Shown here: piece by piece, positions 1 through 10,751 of the stretch | Position numbering within the stretch: the first letter of the stretch is position 1 | Layout: every line of letters begins with the position of its first letter | Assembly: GCF_014841565.1 (NCBI RefSeq) | Contig: NZ_JACYUD010000001.1 | Span: forward strand, 496,001-560,000 | Direction of reading: 5' to 3' | DNA from: Rhizobium sp. CFBP 8762 | GTDB taxonomy: Bacteria > Pseudomonadota > Alphaproteobacteria > Rhizobiales > Rhizobiaceae | DNA: 64,000 bases | Made by a program: the position numbers and the translations under genes | Notes under the pieces: model-generated | Database searches by the model: none | Told to the model about the DNA's origin: nothing | The model's input: the letters and a program-made list of their open reading frames with translations, nothing else

Positions 1-375
1 ACCAGCCGGGATACCGGGCGCTGGGTCATACCCAAGGGTTGGCCCATGAAGAACCTGACCGCGCATGAGGCAGCAGCGCAGGAGGCACAGGAAGAAGCCG
101 GTGTCAAAGGCTCGGTCGACCCCAAATCTATTGGCGAATTTTACTATCGCAAGGCGCTGGAAGGGTTTGCCATTGATTGCAAGGTGCAGGTCTACAGTCT
201 TCTGGTCAAATCGCACCTTCATTCATTCAAGGAAAAAGGCGTGCGTCGGCTCGAGTGGTTTTCTCCCGAGGACGCCGCCGGGCTGGTCAATGAACCGGGC
301 CTTCGAAAGCTGATCCTCGACTATTCGAACCGAACGACGCCGGTGCCGACCGTGCAGTCTGCGGGTAAAGGCTAA
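1..375 (+). CDS. NUDIX hydrolase, 5' end outside the window
   Basis: The frame is open from base 1, so the N-terminus lies outside the window. The visible part starts in the Nudix fold and carries most of a Nudix box: PKGWP, then QEAQEEAGV in place of the usual REUXEEXGU. The first box arginine is Gln here, a common variation. Nudix enzymes hydrolyse nucleoside diphosphates linked to another group; this short single-domain form resembles the diphosphoinositol polyphosphate phosphohydrolase-like branch, but the substrate cannot be read from sequence. The Met codon at 46 falls inside the box and is not the true start. The gene ends before the PiT transporter gene. Confidence 0.8.
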   Translation, partial: TSRDTGRWVIPKGWPMKNLTAHEAAAQEAQEEAGVKGSVDPKSIGEFYYRKALEGFAIDCKVQVYSLLVKSHLHSFKEKGVRRLEWFSPEDAAGLVNEPGLRKLILDYSNRTTPVPTVQSAGKG

Positions 376-442
376 CCTTTTCCCACCAGGTCGCAAACAT
401 CCGGCTCAAGGACGATTGCTGACATTCATCAAGCTTGTCGTC

Positions 443-2038
443 ATGCCATTTTCGCACCCGCTAAAGCGGATCGCGATCTTTCAGATTCAATCGTCACGCT
501 GTAGATTGCCTGAAACGCTTCGCTCAAGACCAGGAACCCCAGCACTGCGCGCTCCCCGAGAAAAAACGACCCTGGATAAGGATCTCGACAAGTTATCGCT
601 GCGCGAACAGGCCATCCTGTCCCTGCTGCGCGGCTGGGTGGGCTTGGGCTTCGGCTTCGTCTTCATGGTACTGGCCGCCATGATCGCGGCCAGTTTTGCG
701 TTGGGAACGCCGGGCGCGGCGCTGGTTATCGCCGGTGCGGCGCTGGCCGGCTATATGGCGATGAACATCGGCGCCAACGATGTGAACAACAATGTGGGTG
801 CCGCTGTCGGTGCCAAGGCCATGACCATGACCACTGCTCTGGTCATTGCGGCGATCTTCGAAATTCTGGGCGCAGTCATCGGCGGCGGCGAGGTCGTCAC
901 CACCATCGAGTCCGGCATTCTTATCGATGCCACGATGCCAAGCGCCAATGTGTTCGCCTGGGCAATGCTGGCGGCGCTGTTGTCGTCCGCTCTCTGGATC
1001 AATCTGGCGACCTGGGCCAATGTGCCGGTATCGACCACACACTCGATTGTTGGCGGGGTTATCGGTGCAGGCATTGCGGCGTCCGGTGCCGATACGGTCA
1101 ACTGGGCGTCCATTGCCGTGATCGCTCTTGGCTGGGTGTTTACACCGCTGATTGGTGGCGCGCTGGCGGCAGCCTTTCTGTATTTTATCAAGGTGGTCAT
1201 TCAGAACCGCGAGGACAAGGTGGCCGCTGCCCGGCAATGGGTACCGGTGCTGCTGGCGGCGATGGGCGGAGCATTTGTTGCCTACCTTACTACGCTGGGA
1301 GTAGGACACGGTCCATGGGCCAAAATCAGGCTCGACCCGCCGTCTGCACTGGGTGCGGGCTTCGTCAGCGCATTCATCCTCTACCTCGTATGCCGTCCGA
1401 TGGTGCGCCGACAGGCCATTGGCCTTGACAACAGAAACCAGTCCCTGCGCACCCTGTTTCGCATCCCGCTGATTTTTGCGGCGGCGCTGATGTCCTTTGC
1501 GCATGGGGCCAATGATGTGTCCAATGCCATCGGTCCACTGTCCGGCATCGTCCGCGCGGCACAGGATATGGAGATAACCGATCTGGCTTCGACGCCGTTC
1601 TGGGTCACGCTGATTGGCGCGTTCGGCATTTCGCTGGGGTTGATGCTGTTCGGGCCAAAGCTTATCCGTCTGGTGGGTGAGGACATCACCCGCCTCAATC
1701 CGGTGCGGGCTTTTTGCGTGGTATTGTCGGCCTCCACAACGGTTATCGTCGCGTCCTGGCTCGGGCTTCCGGTGAGTTCCACCCATATTGCGGTCGGCGC
1801 GGTGTTTGGCATCGGCTTTTTCCGGGAATGGTATATGGCCCGGGCGCGGCGTCTCAACCAGGTGTCCGGCAACATGCAGAATGGTGAGGTCGACCGTAAT
1901 CGTGATGAGTCCCGACGCCGCTATCTGGTCCGGCGGTCGCACTTCATGACCATTGTTGCGGCCTGGGTCGTTACCGTACCGGTCTCCGCTCTGCTGTCTG
2001 CCGGGGTATTTCTGCTTCTGTCGCTGTTTTTCATGTGA
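443..2038 (+). CDS. PiT-family inorganic phosphate transporter
   Basis: Inner-membrane low-affinity phosphate symporter of the PiT (PF01384) family, about 530 residues. Both signature repeats are present: NIGANDVNNNVG in the N-terminal half and AHGANDVSNAIG in the C-terminal half. About ten hydrophobic segments surround a hydrophilic loop. The start is uncertain. ATG 443 is the first ATG, but 461-502 resembles an intergenic repeat of this genome and no good ribosome site precedes 443. In-frame TTG codons at 416 and 506 are alternatives, and the conserved part begins only at TLDKDLDKL near 572. The stop is followed six bases later by rsmE, so the two are probably co-transcribed. Confidence 0.88.
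   Translation: MPFSHPLKRIAIFQIQSSRCRLPETLRSRPGTPALRAPREKTTLDKDLDKLSLREQAILSLLRGWVGLGFGFVFMVLAAMIAASFALGTPGAALVIAGAALAGYMAMNIGANDVNNNVGAAVGAKAMTMTTALVIAAIFEILGAVIGGGEVVTTIESGILIDATMPSANVFAWAMLAALLSSALWINLATWANVPVSTTHSIVGGVIGAGIAASGADTVNWASIAVIALGWVFTPLIGGALAAAFLYFIKVVIQNREDKVAAARQWVPVLLAAMGGAFVAYLTTLGVGHGPWAKIRLDPPSALGAGFVSAFILYLVCRPMVRRQAIGLDNRNQSLRTLFRIPLIFAAALMSFAHGANDVSNAIGPLSGIVRAAQDMEITDLASTPFWVTLIGAFGISLGLMLFGPKLIRLVGEDITRLNPVRAFCVVLSASTTVIVASWLGLPVSSTHIAVGAVFGIGFFREWYMARARRLNQVSGNMQNGEVDRNRDESRRRYLVRRSHFMTIVAAWVVTVPVSALLSAGVFLLLSLFFM
461..502. repeat. repeat-like palindromic fragment
   Basis: A stretch starting CTAAAGCGGATCGCGATC and ending near CAATCGTCACGCT resembles the repeat that appears in full at 14452-14488, 24913-24953 and 25064-25102. 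If it is a true copy, the PiT reading frame upstream of about 506 is probably not translated. Confidence 0.35.
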
Positions 2039-2044
2039 GGTTTC

Positions 2045-2782
2045 ATGCGTGCCAATTTCAGACTGCAACGTCTTTTTATCGATCAGCCGTTGCACGCAGG
2101 CGCCGCAATCGAGGCCACAAAGGAACAGGTCAACTACCTTGCCAATGTCCTGCGATTTGGCGAGGGCGACCCCGTTCTGGTGTTTAACGGGCGTGATGGC
2201 GAGTGGCAGGCAAACCTGACATTTGCGACACGCAAACGCATTCAACTGATATTGGTAGAGCAGACCCGCGCACAAACCCCGGTGCCCGATCTGCACTACC
2301 TGTTCGCCCCCTTGAAGGTCGGACGGCTGGATTATCTGGTGCAGAAGGCCGTGGAAATGGGCGCTGGCGTCTTGCAGCCGGTCATGACGCAGCATGTGCA
2401 GGGACGCATTACCAGTCTGGAACGGCTGGAAGCCAATGTGATCGAGGCAGCCGAACAGTGCGGCATTCTCTCCATCCCCAGGGTTCACGAGCCGCAAAAG
2501 CTGATGGACCTTCTGGAGAGGTGGCCAGCCGAGCGCCGCATCGTGTTTTGTGACGAGAGCGAAGCCGGACAAAATCCACTTCCCGTTCTTAAAGACATAT
2601 CCGAGCGCAAGCTGGCGCTGCTGATTGGCCCGGAAGGGGGATTTTCGCAAGCCGAGCGGGAGCATCTGCGCAGCCTGCCTTTCGTCACCCCCATTCCACT
2701 CGGGCCCCGCATTCTGCGGGCCGATACGGCAGCGGTGGCGGCGATGGCTGTGGTGCAAGCCACACTGGGAGACTGGGCGTGA
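2045..2782 (+). CDS. rsmE: 16S rRNA (uracil-1498-N3)-methyltransferase RsmE
   Basis: SAM-dependent SPOUT-class methyltransferase that forms m3U1498 in 16S rRNA of the small subunit; 245 residues, normal for the family. The C-terminal knot motifs are clear: [13 protein letters not shown] and [16 protein letters not shown]. The N-terminal PUA-like part begins RLFIDQPL. The ATG follows the PiT stop by six bases, and gshA follows after about 110 bases, an order common in Rhizobiales. Confidence 0.95.
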   Translation: MRANFRLQRLFIDQPLHAGAAIEATKEQVNYLANVLRFGEGDPVLVFNGRDGEWQANLTFATRKRIQLILVEQTRAQTPVPDLHYLFAPLKVGRLDYLVQKAVEMGAGVLQPVMTQHVQGRITSLERLEANVIEAAEQCGILSIPRVHEPQKLMDLLERWPAERRIVFCDESEAGQNPLPVLKDISERKLALLIGPEGGFSQAEREHLRSLPFVTPIPLGPRILRADTAAVAAMAVVQATLGDWA

Positions 2783-2894
2783 GAGCCGAACGCCGGTTCA
2801 ATATTTTTGATGCTGTTTCAATCTAAACCACTTGCGCCGGGTGGAAATCCGGTTCAATCAGCAGACCCCTAAAGCGTGTCGCGGAAGAGAAGCC

Positions 2895-4268
2895 ATGGCC
2901 AGAGATACGACAGACCAGACCCCGATTACCTCCGTCGCGGATCTTGAGGATTATCTCGCAGGCGGCAACAAACCGCGCGACAAGTTTCGTATCGGCACAG
3001 AGCATGAAAAATTCGTGTTTTTTGCGGCGGATAACAGCCCTGTTCCTTATGAAGGTGAAGCCAGCATTTCCGCGCTGTTGAACGGCATGCAGGAGAAAAC
3101 CGGCTGGGAGCCGATCATTGACGCGGGCAACATCATCGGCTTGGCGGAACCCCACGGCCAAGGCGCGATTTCGCTGGAGCCCGGCGGCCAGTTCGAGCTT
3201 TCCGGCGCGCCGCTCGAAACGCTGCATGAAACCTGCCGGGAATCCAACCAGCATCTGGCAACCCTGCGGGAGGTGGCAGAGCCTCTGGGCATTCGTTTCC
3301 TTGGCATCGGCGGCAGCCCGAAATGGCACTTCGACGAGACGCCGCGCATGCCGAAATCCCGTTACGATATCATGACGCGCTACATGCCGAAGGTTGGCAC
3401 GCAGGGGCTGGACATGATGTACCGCACCTGTACCATTCAGGTGAACCTCGATTTTTCGTCTGAAATCGATATGCGCCGCAAAATGCAGGTATCCTTGAAG
3501 CTGCAACCGCTGGCGACTGCCCTGTTTGCCTCTTCCCCCTTCAGCGATGGCAAGCCGAACGGGCTGCAAAGCTGGCGCGGCGATATCTGGCGCGATACTG
3601 ATAATCAGCGTTCCGGTGTTCTGCCCTTTATCTTCAAGCCCGATTTCGGCTTTGCCGATTATGTGGAATGGGCTTTGGACGTTCCCATGTATTTCGTGGT
3701 GCGCGAGGACCGATACCACGATTGCACCCATGTGACGTTTCGCCAATTCATGAATGGCGCGCTCAAGGGTGAACTGGCGGACTGGCAGCCCAATATGGGC
3801 GACTGGACCAACCATCTGTCCACCCTGTTTCCCGATGTGCGGCTGAAGCGTTTTCTGGAAATGCGCGGTGCCGATGGCGGACCATGGCGGCGCATCTGTG
3901 CCCTTCCCGCTTTTTGGGTGGGATTGCTCTATGACGATACGGCGCTGGATGCGGCGGAAGACCTGACCCGTGACTGGACTTTTGACGAGGTCGTGAGCCT
4001 TCGCAATGCCGTACCTGCGCAGGGCCTGAGCGCGGACTGGCGCGGTCAGTCGCTAATGAGCGTTGCGCGAAGCGTCGTTGATATCTCCCGCGCCGGCCTG
4101 AAAGCGCGCAACCGCCTGAATGGCGAAGGCGTGGATGAAAGCCATTTTCTGGCGCCGCTCGATGAGGTGCTGGCGAAAAAAGCATCTTTGGCGGAAGAGT
4201 TGTTGTCGCTCTACCATGGCCGGTGGAACGAGTCGGTTGAGCCGATTTTCTCCGAATACCAGTACTAG
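2895..4268 (+). CDS. gshA: Glutamate-cysteine ligase, plant/alphaproteobacterial type
   Basis: ATP-dependent ligase for the first step of glutathione synthesis (L-Glu + L-Cys to gamma-glutamylcysteine), cytosolic, 457 residues. It belongs to the plant-type GCS2 class: RIGTEHEKFVF near residue 38, EPGGQFELSGAPLETLHETC, then FLGIGGSPKW and MMYRTCTIQVNLDFSSE. The start is ATG 2895 after GGAAGAGAAG; the frame is open further upstream to 2832, but that part overlaps a repeat-like stretch and lacks a ribosome site. The TAG stop at 4266 forms the first bases of a palindromic repeat copy (tagagcatttcc). Confidence 0.94.
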   Translation: MARDTTDQTPITSVADLEDYLAGGNKPRDKFRIGTEHEKFVFFAADNSPVPYEGEASISALLNGMQEKTGWEPIIDAGNIIGLAEPHGQGAISLEPGGQFELSGAPLETLHETCRESNQHLATLREVAEPLGIRFLGIGGSPKWHFDETPRMPKSRYDIMTRYMPKVGTQGLDMMYRTCTIQVNLDFSSEIDMRRKMQVSLKLQPLATALFASSPFSDGKPNGLQSWRGDIWRDTDNQRSGVLPFIFKPDFGFADYVEWALDVPMYFVVREDRYHDCTHVTFRQFMNGALKGELADWQPNMGDWTNHLSTLFPDVRLKRFLEMRGADGGPWRRICALPAFWVGLLYDDTALDAAEDLTRDWTFDEVVSLRNAVPAQGLSADWRGQSLMSVARSVVDISRAGLKARNRLNGEGVDESHFLAPLDEVLAKKASLAEELLSLYHGRWNESVEPIFSEYQY

Positions 4269-4283
4269 AGCATTTCCTCCATT

Positions 4284-4331
4284 AAAAAAGCCCGATGTGC
4301 GTCCGCTCCATTGAACGGCTGCACATCGGGC
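4284..4331 (-). terminator. Rho-independent terminator of the DUF1127 gene
   Basis: An 11-bp perfect stem (GCCCGATGTGC with GCACATCGGGC, 4290-4300 and 4321-4331) and a 20-base loop, followed on the minus strand by six T. It lies about 60 bases after the DUF1127 stop and also separates that gene from convergent gshA. Confidence 0.75.
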
Positions 4332-4390
4332 AAGTGGCAGGGCTATTGGCATTTACCCTGCGGGGATTCCTGAACTCTGTCCTCTCGCGA

Positions 4391-4651
4391 TCATCCTGTA
4401 TTTTTACGAGACCGCTGCAAGGCAGCATAAGACAGATCACGTCCGGCGGGATGCGACAAGGGCAGATTCAGTGCGTTTCGTACGTCCGCACGAGAAATTC
4501 CGATATCCAGCAAGTGGGCATCCGATGCGTCAAGCAGTGTCTGCAGGTCTTTGCGATCACGCAGGGTGCGACGCAGAAACGCGAGATACCCGATTGCACC
4601 CCGGATTGTTCCGGAGACGGACCAGTGCGTTGTTTTGCTGACGGCATGCAT
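4391..4651 (-). CDS. DUF1127 domain small protein
   Basis: An 86-residue protein whose C-terminal half carries the DUF1127 (YjiS-like) helix: LLDASDAHLLDIGISRADV, around residues 43 to 61, with an arginine-rich segment before it (LRRTLRDRKD). Start ATG 4651 has AGAGGGAGAG just upstream; a longer frame to 4681 lacks one. DUF1127 proteins are small, basic and linked to RNA processing or to carbon and phosphate metabolism in Agrobacterium and Brucella. It is transcribed divergently from an LsrB/VtlR-like LysR gene. In Brucella, VtlR activates several small DUF1127 genes, so this one is a plausible target. Confidence 0.75.
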   Translation of the reverse strand: MHAVSKTTHWSVSGTIRGAIGYLAFLRRTLRDRKDLQTLLDASDAHLLDIGISRADVRNALNLPLSHPAGRDLSYAALQRSRKNTG

Positions 4652-4742
4652 GGCATCTCTCCCTCTTTGGCCGACTTCCACTCAGGCTGGCTTCGCGATC
4701 TTTCTCGCAATTTCGCATTGATCAGTCCAACGAATGTTTCTA

Positions 4743-4753
4743 ATGATATTCAT
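4743..4753. promoter_or_regulatory. Possible LysR operator dyad
   Basis: The dyad ATGATATTCAT (ATGA-N3-TCAT) sits in the 117-base gap between the divergent DUF1127 and LsrB-like genes, 16 bases before the regulator start. A LysR site is expected in this position, but the motif itself is not diagnostic. Confidence 0.3.
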
Positions 4754-4768
4754 CAAGCTCTTTCATGG

Positions 4769-5728
4769 ATGAGACCAATGACCGCCCATCTTGATATTGA
4801 TCAGTTGCACACCTTCGTCGCCATTGCCGATACCGGTAGTTTTACCCGCGCGGCAGACCGTGTGTTCAAGACGCAATCGGCGGTTTCCATGCAGATGCGC
4901 CGGTTGGAGGAGCGCATCGGAAAGCCGCTGTTCGTCAAGGACGGGCGCGGAAACCGGCTGACCCCAGAGGGCGAAAAGCTTCTGAACTACGCCCGCCGGA
5001 TGATTCGCCTTAACAGTGAGGCCATTGCAGCCTTTGACGATAACCGGCTGGAAGGCACGCTGCGCATTGGCACGCCAGATGACTATGCTGACCGCTACAT
5101 GCCCGAAATCATTGTTCGGTTTGCCAAAAGCCATCCCAATGTGGAGCTGTTCATCGAATGCGAACCGTCATCGGACCTCGCCCAGCGCATGGCGCGCGGA
5201 GATCTTGACATTGCACTGGTCACGCACAATCCCGGTTCCCGTGCTTCGGAAGTGGTGCGCACCGAGCCGCTGTGCTGGGTCTGCTCGGTCAACTATCCCT
5301 TGCGCGAGAATGTGCCGGTGCCGTTGGCTGTCGGACGCCGGGACTGCCAGTGGCGCCAGGTGGCGACGTCGGGTCTGGATGCGGTGGGCCGTGATTATCA
5401 GGTGCTGTTTACCAGCTGGTCTGCAACCGTCATCGCTTCGGCGGTTCTGGCAGGCATGGCCGTTGGCGTCATGCCGGAATCAGCGTTGCGACCGGGTATG
5501 AAAGTGCTGACCCATGCGGATGGGTTTCCGCCGCTGGCCCCTGTTCAGATCGGCATCATGAAACGTCCGGGCCTGTCACCGTCGCTGACATCGGCCATCA
5601 CCAACCACATCACCGCCTGCCTCGACAACATAACCCCGGTCGTTTTGAACGAGGATCTGGATAAGGACACCAAGACGCTTGGCCGCTACCCGCGCCTGTT
5701 GCAGGTGGGGGCGTTAAGCGGCTGGTAA
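4769..5728 (+). CDS. lsrB: LysR-family regulator, LsrB/VtlR-like
   Basis: LysR transcription factor of 319 residues. The N-terminal helix-turn-helix is DQLHTFVAIADTGSFTRAAD, then KTQSAVSMQMRRLEERIGKP. The effector domain resembles Sinorhizobium LsrB and Brucella/Agrobacterium VtlR (LRIGTPDDYADRYMPEI; LFTSWSATVIASAVLAGMAV). Those regulators affect lipopolysaccharide, redox balance, AbcR small RNAs and small DUF1127 genes. ATG 4769 or 4778 is the likely start; the frame stays open far upstream, but that part is antisense to the DUF1127 gene. The gene lies back to back with the DUF1127 gene, which suggests local control. Confidence 0.8.
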   Translation: MRPMTAHLDIDQLHTFVAIADTGSFTRAADRVFKTQSAVSMQMRRLEERIGKPLFVKDGRGNRLTPEGEKLLNYARRMIRLNSEAIAAFDDNRLEGTLRIGTPDDYADRYMPEIIVRFAKSHPNVELFIECEPSSDLAQRMARGDLDIALVTHNPGSRASEVVRTEPLCWVCSVNYPLRENVPVPLAVGRRDCQWRQVATSGLDAVGRDYQVLFTSWSATVIASAVLAGMAVGVMPESALRPGMKVLTHADGFPPLAPVQIGIMKRPGLSPSLTSAITNHITACLDNITPVVLNEDLDKDTKTLGRYPRLLQVGALSGW

Positions 5729-5887
5729 GGTGATATAAGATTTACCTTTCCGCAGCGCACCACTTCCCAAGTCCGGTTTTCCGTGGTAGCAGCCCTCGTC
5801 AACTCCTTATTTTTCTACAGAGCCTTTCTGTAGTTTCACCGGGCCTCTGAGCGCACCTCTTGTCCCGGCGACCACTTTATATTCTGA

Positions 5888-7396
<1,509 letters not shown>

Positions 7397-7405
7397 ACTT
7401 TTCAT

Positions 7406-7433
7406 CGCCGCCCGCACGGGCGGCGTTTCTTTG
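7406..7433 (+). terminator. Rho-independent terminator after guaB
   Basis: The palindrome CGCCGCCCGCACGGGCGGCG at 7406-7425 is followed by TTTCTTT, ten bases after the guaB stop. The MAPEG gene downstream therefore probably has its own promoter or depends on read-through. Confidence 0.8.
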
Positions 7434-7444
7434 AGGGGATCAAT

Positions 7445-7858
7445 ATGTCCACGGCAATATTCTGGCCCATCATTGCACAGGCTACGCTGACGTATGTCAT
7501 CTATTACATCCTGGGCAAGCGGCGCTTTGGTGCCGTGCGTGAAGGGGCAGCAAAGCCGAGCGACTACACCATTCCCCATCAAGACCCCGCCGCCAGTGCG
7601 ACTGCGGCCCGCAGTCTCATCAATCAGTTTGAACTGCCGGTATTGTTCTACGTCGTGGCGCTGTGCCTGCACCTGACCAATGGCGTCAATTATGTCGTGC
7701 TGTTGCTGGCATGGGCGTTTGTCATCAGTCGTGGCGTTCATGCCTTTGTGCACGTTACATCCAACCGGCTGATGCGGCGCCAGCGTCTGTTCATGGTCGG
7801 TTTTTTCCTGAATGCTGCTCTGTGGATCTGGCTGATCATCCATCTCCTATCAGCCTGA
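7445..7858 (+). CDS. MAPEG-family membrane protein
   Basis: Four-helix inner-membrane protein of 137 residues, in the MAPEG superfamily (PF01124) by pattern: an N-terminal membrane helix, a charged loop, [20 protein letters not shown], and two C-terminal helices. Bacterial MAPEG proteins of this type are mostly uncharacterised; some bind glutathione. Start ATG 7445 follows GAGGGG. The stop overlaps the next start by one base (TGATG), so it is translationally coupled to the YnfA-like gene. Confidence 0.8.
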   Translation: MSTAIFWPIIAQATLTYVIYYILGKRRFGAVREGAAKPSDYTIPHQDPAASATAARSLINQFELPVLFYVVALCLHLTNGVNYVVLLLAWAFVISRGVHAFVHVTSNRLMRRQRLFMVGFFLNAALWIWLIIHLLSA

Positions 7859-8184
7859 TGCTGACGCTGGTCGCTTATATCGGGGCCGCGCTGGCTGAAA
7901 TCGGGGGATGCTTTGCCTTCTGGGCGTGGCTGCGGCTGGACAAATCGCCCTTATGGCTGGTGCCGGGCGTGGCAAGCCTCATAGCCTTTGCCACCCTGTT
8001 GACGCTGGTGGACAGCGACAACGCAGGCCGTGCCTTTGCCGCTTACGGCGGTGTCTATATCTGCGCGTCGCTGGTGTGGCTCTGGCTGGTCGAAAAGCAG
8101 CAACCGGACCGCTTCGATATTGGCGGCGCCATCCTCTGCCTGATCGGTGCCGGTATCATCCTGCTGGCGCCCCGAACGGTATGA
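7858..8184 (+). CDS. YnfA/UPF0060 family small membrane protein
   Basis: A 108-residue, four-helix membrane protein with UPF0060 features: [20 protein letters not shown] at the N-terminus, [17 protein letters not shown], and a C-terminal [17 protein letters not shown]. YnfA proteins resemble small multidrug resistance exporters and some pump dyes and biocides; the role here is unknown. Its ATG shares the last base of the preceding stop. It converges with oxyR three bases away. Confidence 0.9.
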   Translation: MLTLVAYIGAALAEIGGCFAFWAWLRLDKSPLWLVPGVASLIAFATLLTLVDSDNAGRAFAAYGGVYICASLVWLWLVEKQQPDRFDIGGAILCLIGAGIILLAPRTV

Positions 8185-8187
8185 GGG

Positions 8188-9096
8188 TTACGCAGCGTTC
8201 AGCAGAGGTTGCGCGCTTTCTACGATCACATCGGCAAACGCCGTCATATCGCGGTTGGCGGTCGTGTTGGTATCGCGCCAGACCATGCCGATCTGGCGGG
8301 ATGGCTGAGGATCGGCAAAGGGAACGATCCGCATCCGATTGCGGCTACGTTCATCACGCACGGCAATTTCCGGAATAAGGGTGATGCCCATGCCGTGGCT
8401 GACCATCTGCAACAAGGTTGCCATGGACGTCGCGCCATAATTTGCTACCCTCCGTCCGGCATTGGCCCCACACACCGCAAGCGCCTGATCGCGCAGGCAG
8501 TGCCCCTCTTCCAAAAGCAGAAGCCGTTCCATGTCCACATCCGCTTCCGTAACCGGCGAGAGAAGCACGGTGCTGTCATCGTCGGCGCTGGCAATCATGA
8601 AGCGGTCCTCGAACAGATGGCGGCTGCTCAGCCCATGGCGCTCGCGTGGCAGAGCGATGATGGCGCAATCCAGACGTCCGGCGCGCACCTCATCCAGACA
8701 GGCCTGCGTCATCAATTCTTTCAGTTCCACATTCAGCTTGGGGAACCGGTCACGCAGCACGGGTATCAACACCGGCACCAGATACGGTGCAACGGTGGGG
8801 ATAATGCCCAGCCGCAGACGTCCCTCCAGCACGCCGGTTGCCGATTGCGCATCCTGATACAGCTGATCGACACTCGCCAATATCGCGCGGATTTTGGGCA
8901 GCAAGGCCTCCCCTTCCCGCGTCAGAATCGGCTGTCCCCGGCTGCGTTCAGCCAGTGTCAGATTCAATTCGCGTTCCATCTCGGCAATTTGCGCCGATAA
9001 CGCTGGCTGACTGACATTGACCAGTTCAGCAGCCCGGCCAAAATGGCCCGCAATCGCCAGAGCATCGAAATATCGCATTTGTTTCAGCGTCAACAT
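8188..9096 (-). CDS. oxyR: Hydrogen peroxide sensor OxyR
   Basis: LysR-family regulator of 302 residues. The N-terminal wHTH is MRYFDALAIAGHFGRAAELV. The effector domain has the redox pair in the order expected of OxyR: Cys200 and Cys209, nine residues apart (GHCLRDQALAVC), matching E. coli Cys199/Cys208. Peroxide links them and converts the protein to an activator. It is divergent from a catalase gene, the standard target in rhizobia and Brucella. The operator in the gap begins one base upstream of its own start codon, so autorepression is likely. Confidence 0.93.
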   Translation of the reverse strand: MLTLKQMRYFDALAIAGHFGRAAELVNVSQPALSAQIAEMERELNLTLAERSRGQPILTREGEALLPKIRAILASVDQLYQDAQSATGVLEGRLRLGIIPTVAPYLVPVLIPVLRDRFPKLNVELKELMTQACLDEVRAGRLDCAIIALPRERHGLSSRHLFEDRFMIASADDDSTVLLSPVTEADVDMERLLLLEEGHCLRDQALAVCGANAGRRVANYGATSMATLLQMVSHGMGITLIPEIAVRDERSRNRMRIVPFADPQPSRQIGMVWRDTNTTANRDMTAFADVIVESAQPLLNAA

Positions 9097-9097
9097 G

Positions 9098-9134
9098 ATA
9101 GGATAAACCTATCAATTAATTCAAAAAATACAAT
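9098..9134. promoter_or_regulatory. OxyR operator between oxyR and catalase
   Basis: The OxyR consensus is ATAG-N7-CTAT-N7-ATAG-N7-CTAT. Here 9098-9112 reads ATAG-N7-CTAT exactly. With the next two 7-base spacings, the second dyad reads TTCA-N7-CAAT, a weak match. The site directly abuts the oxyR start codon and lies about 95 bases upstream of the catalase ATG. Confidence 0.7.
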
Positions 9135-9227
9135 TGGAAATTATGAAAGCGGAATGAGAGAAAGCCCTTTAGAAACATTCCAGACTTGGAGTGCTCCTAA
9201 CAGTTGGACTTGAAAAAAGGAGGACAT

Positions 9228-10712
9228 ATGTCAGATCGTCCCATTATGACCACCACCGCTGGCGCGCCCGTGCCGGACAACCAGAACACGCTGACGGCTG
9301 GCCCACGCGGTGGCGTGATGCTGCAGGATTACCAGCTGATTGAGAAGCTGGCGCACCAGAACCGCGAGCGTATTCCCGAGCGCGCCGTTCACGCCAAAGG
9401 CTGGGGTGCTTATGGTACGCTGAAAATTACCGGCGATATCTCCCGCTTTACCAAGGCCAAGGCTTTGCAGCCGGGCGCGGAAACACCGATGCTGGCCCGC
9501 TTTTCCACCGTTGCCGGTGAGCAGGGCGCGGCGGATGCCGAGCGCGACGTGCGCGGTTTTGCGCTGAAGTTCTACACATCGGAAGGCAACTGGGATCTGG
9601 TTGGCAACAACACGCCCGTGTTCTTCGTGCGTGACCCCTACAAGTTCCCGGACTTTATCCATACCCAGAAGCGCCATCCGAAGACGAACCTGCGCTCTGC
9701 CACTGCCATGTGGGATTTCTGGTCTCTGTCGCCTGAGAGCCTGCACCAGATCACCATTTTGATGTCGGACCGCGGCTGTCCAACCTCGCCGTTGCACATG
9801 AACGGCTATGGCTCACACACTTTCTCGTTCTGGAACGATGCGGGCGAGCGCTATTGGGTGAAGTTCCACTTCAAAACCCAGCACGGCCACAAGTTCTACA
9901 CGAACGAGGAAGCCGAAGGCGTGATCGGCAAGACGCGCGAAAGCTACCAGGAAGCCCTGTACGGCTCGATTGAGGATGGTAACTATCCGCGCTGGACCGT
10001 TCAGGTGCAGATCATGCCGGAAATGGATGCGGAAAAAACATCCTACAATCCGTTCGACCTGACCAAGGTCTGGCCGCATGCAGACTATCCGCCGATCGAA
10101 ATCGGCGTGCTGGAACTGAACCGCAACCCGGAAAACTACTTTGCGGAAATCGAGAACGCTGCGTTCTCGCCGTCCAACATTGTCCCTGGCATCGGCTTCT
10201 CACCCGACAAGATGTTGCAGGCGCGCGTGTTCTCCTATGCGGATGCACACCGCCACCGTCTCGGCACGCATTATGAGCATATCCCGGTCAACCAGCCGAA
10301 ATGCCCGGTGCACCACTACCACCGCGATGGGCAGATGAACACATTTGGCGGCATTCGCACCGGTCACCCGGATGCCTATTACGAGCCAAACTCGTTTAAC
10401 GGTCCGGTTGAGCAACCGTCTGCCAAGGAACCGCCACTGCGGATCGACGGCAATATGGACCGCTTTAACCACCGCGAAGGCAATGACGATTACAGCCAGC
10501 CCCGCGCTCTGTTCGAACTCTTCGATGCCGATCAGAAGGCCCGTCTCTTCTCCAACATCGCGGCCGCCATGCCCGGTGTTCCCGGCGAAATCATCGAGCG
10601 GCAGCTCGCTCATTTCAAGCTGGTACACCCCGCATACGAAGCCGGTGTTCGCGCCGCGCTGAAAAACACACACGGCTATGAGGCCGACACAATCAGCTTC
10701 GCGGCTGAGTGA
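9228..10712 (+). CDS. katA: Monofunctional haem catalase
   Basis: Converts hydrogen peroxide to water and oxygen; 494 residues, the small-subunit clade. Catalytic His lies in [16 protein letters not shown] (about residue 55) and Asn in [15 protein letters not shown]. The proximal haem Tyr segment is [18 protein letters not shown]. There is no signal peptide, so it is cytosolic. ATG 9228 has AAGGAGG five bases upstream. Divergent oxyR and the shared operator indicate peroxide induction. The symbol katA is given by family and context. Confidence 0.95.
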   Translation: MSDRPIMTTTAGAPVPDNQNTLTAGPRGGVMLQDYQLIEKLAHQNRERIPERAVHAKGWGAYGTLKITGDISRFTKAKALQPGAETPMLARFSTVAGEQGAADAERDVRGFALKFYTSEGNWDLVGNNTPVFFVRDPYKFPDFIHTQKRHPKTNLRSATAMWDFWSLSPESLHQITILMSDRGCPTSPLHMNGYGSHTFSFWNDAGERYWVKFHFKTQHGHKFYTNEEAEGVIGKTRESYQEALYGSIEDGNYPRWTVQVQIMPEMDAEKTSYNPFDLTKVWPHADYPPIEIGVLELNRNPENYFAEIENAAFSPSNIVPGIGFSPDKMLQARVFSYADAHRHRLGTHYEHIPVNQPKCPVHHYHRDGQMNTFGGIRTGHPDAYYEPNSFNGPVEQPSAKEPPLRIDGNMDRFNHREGNDDYSQPRALFELFDADQKARLFSNIAAAMPGVPGEIIERQLAHFKLVHPAYEAGVRAALKNTHGYEADTISFAAE

Positions 10713-10717
10713 GGATA

Positions 10718-10750
10718 GAAAGGGCCGGTTTACCGGCCCTTTCTTGTCTC
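10718..10750 (+). terminator. Rho-independent terminator after catalase
   Basis: An 11-bp perfect stem GAAAGGGCCGG with CCGGCCCTTTC around a TTTA loop (10718-10743), then TTGTCTC. It begins six bases after the catalase stop. Confidence 0.8.
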
Positions 10751-10751
10751 T

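Noticed and set aside
593-2758. A 721-residue open frame antisense to the PiT and rsmE genes
   Set aside because: Its composition (Arg, His, Gln-rich) is that of a reverse-frame shadow, and both genes on the other strand have clear family motifs.
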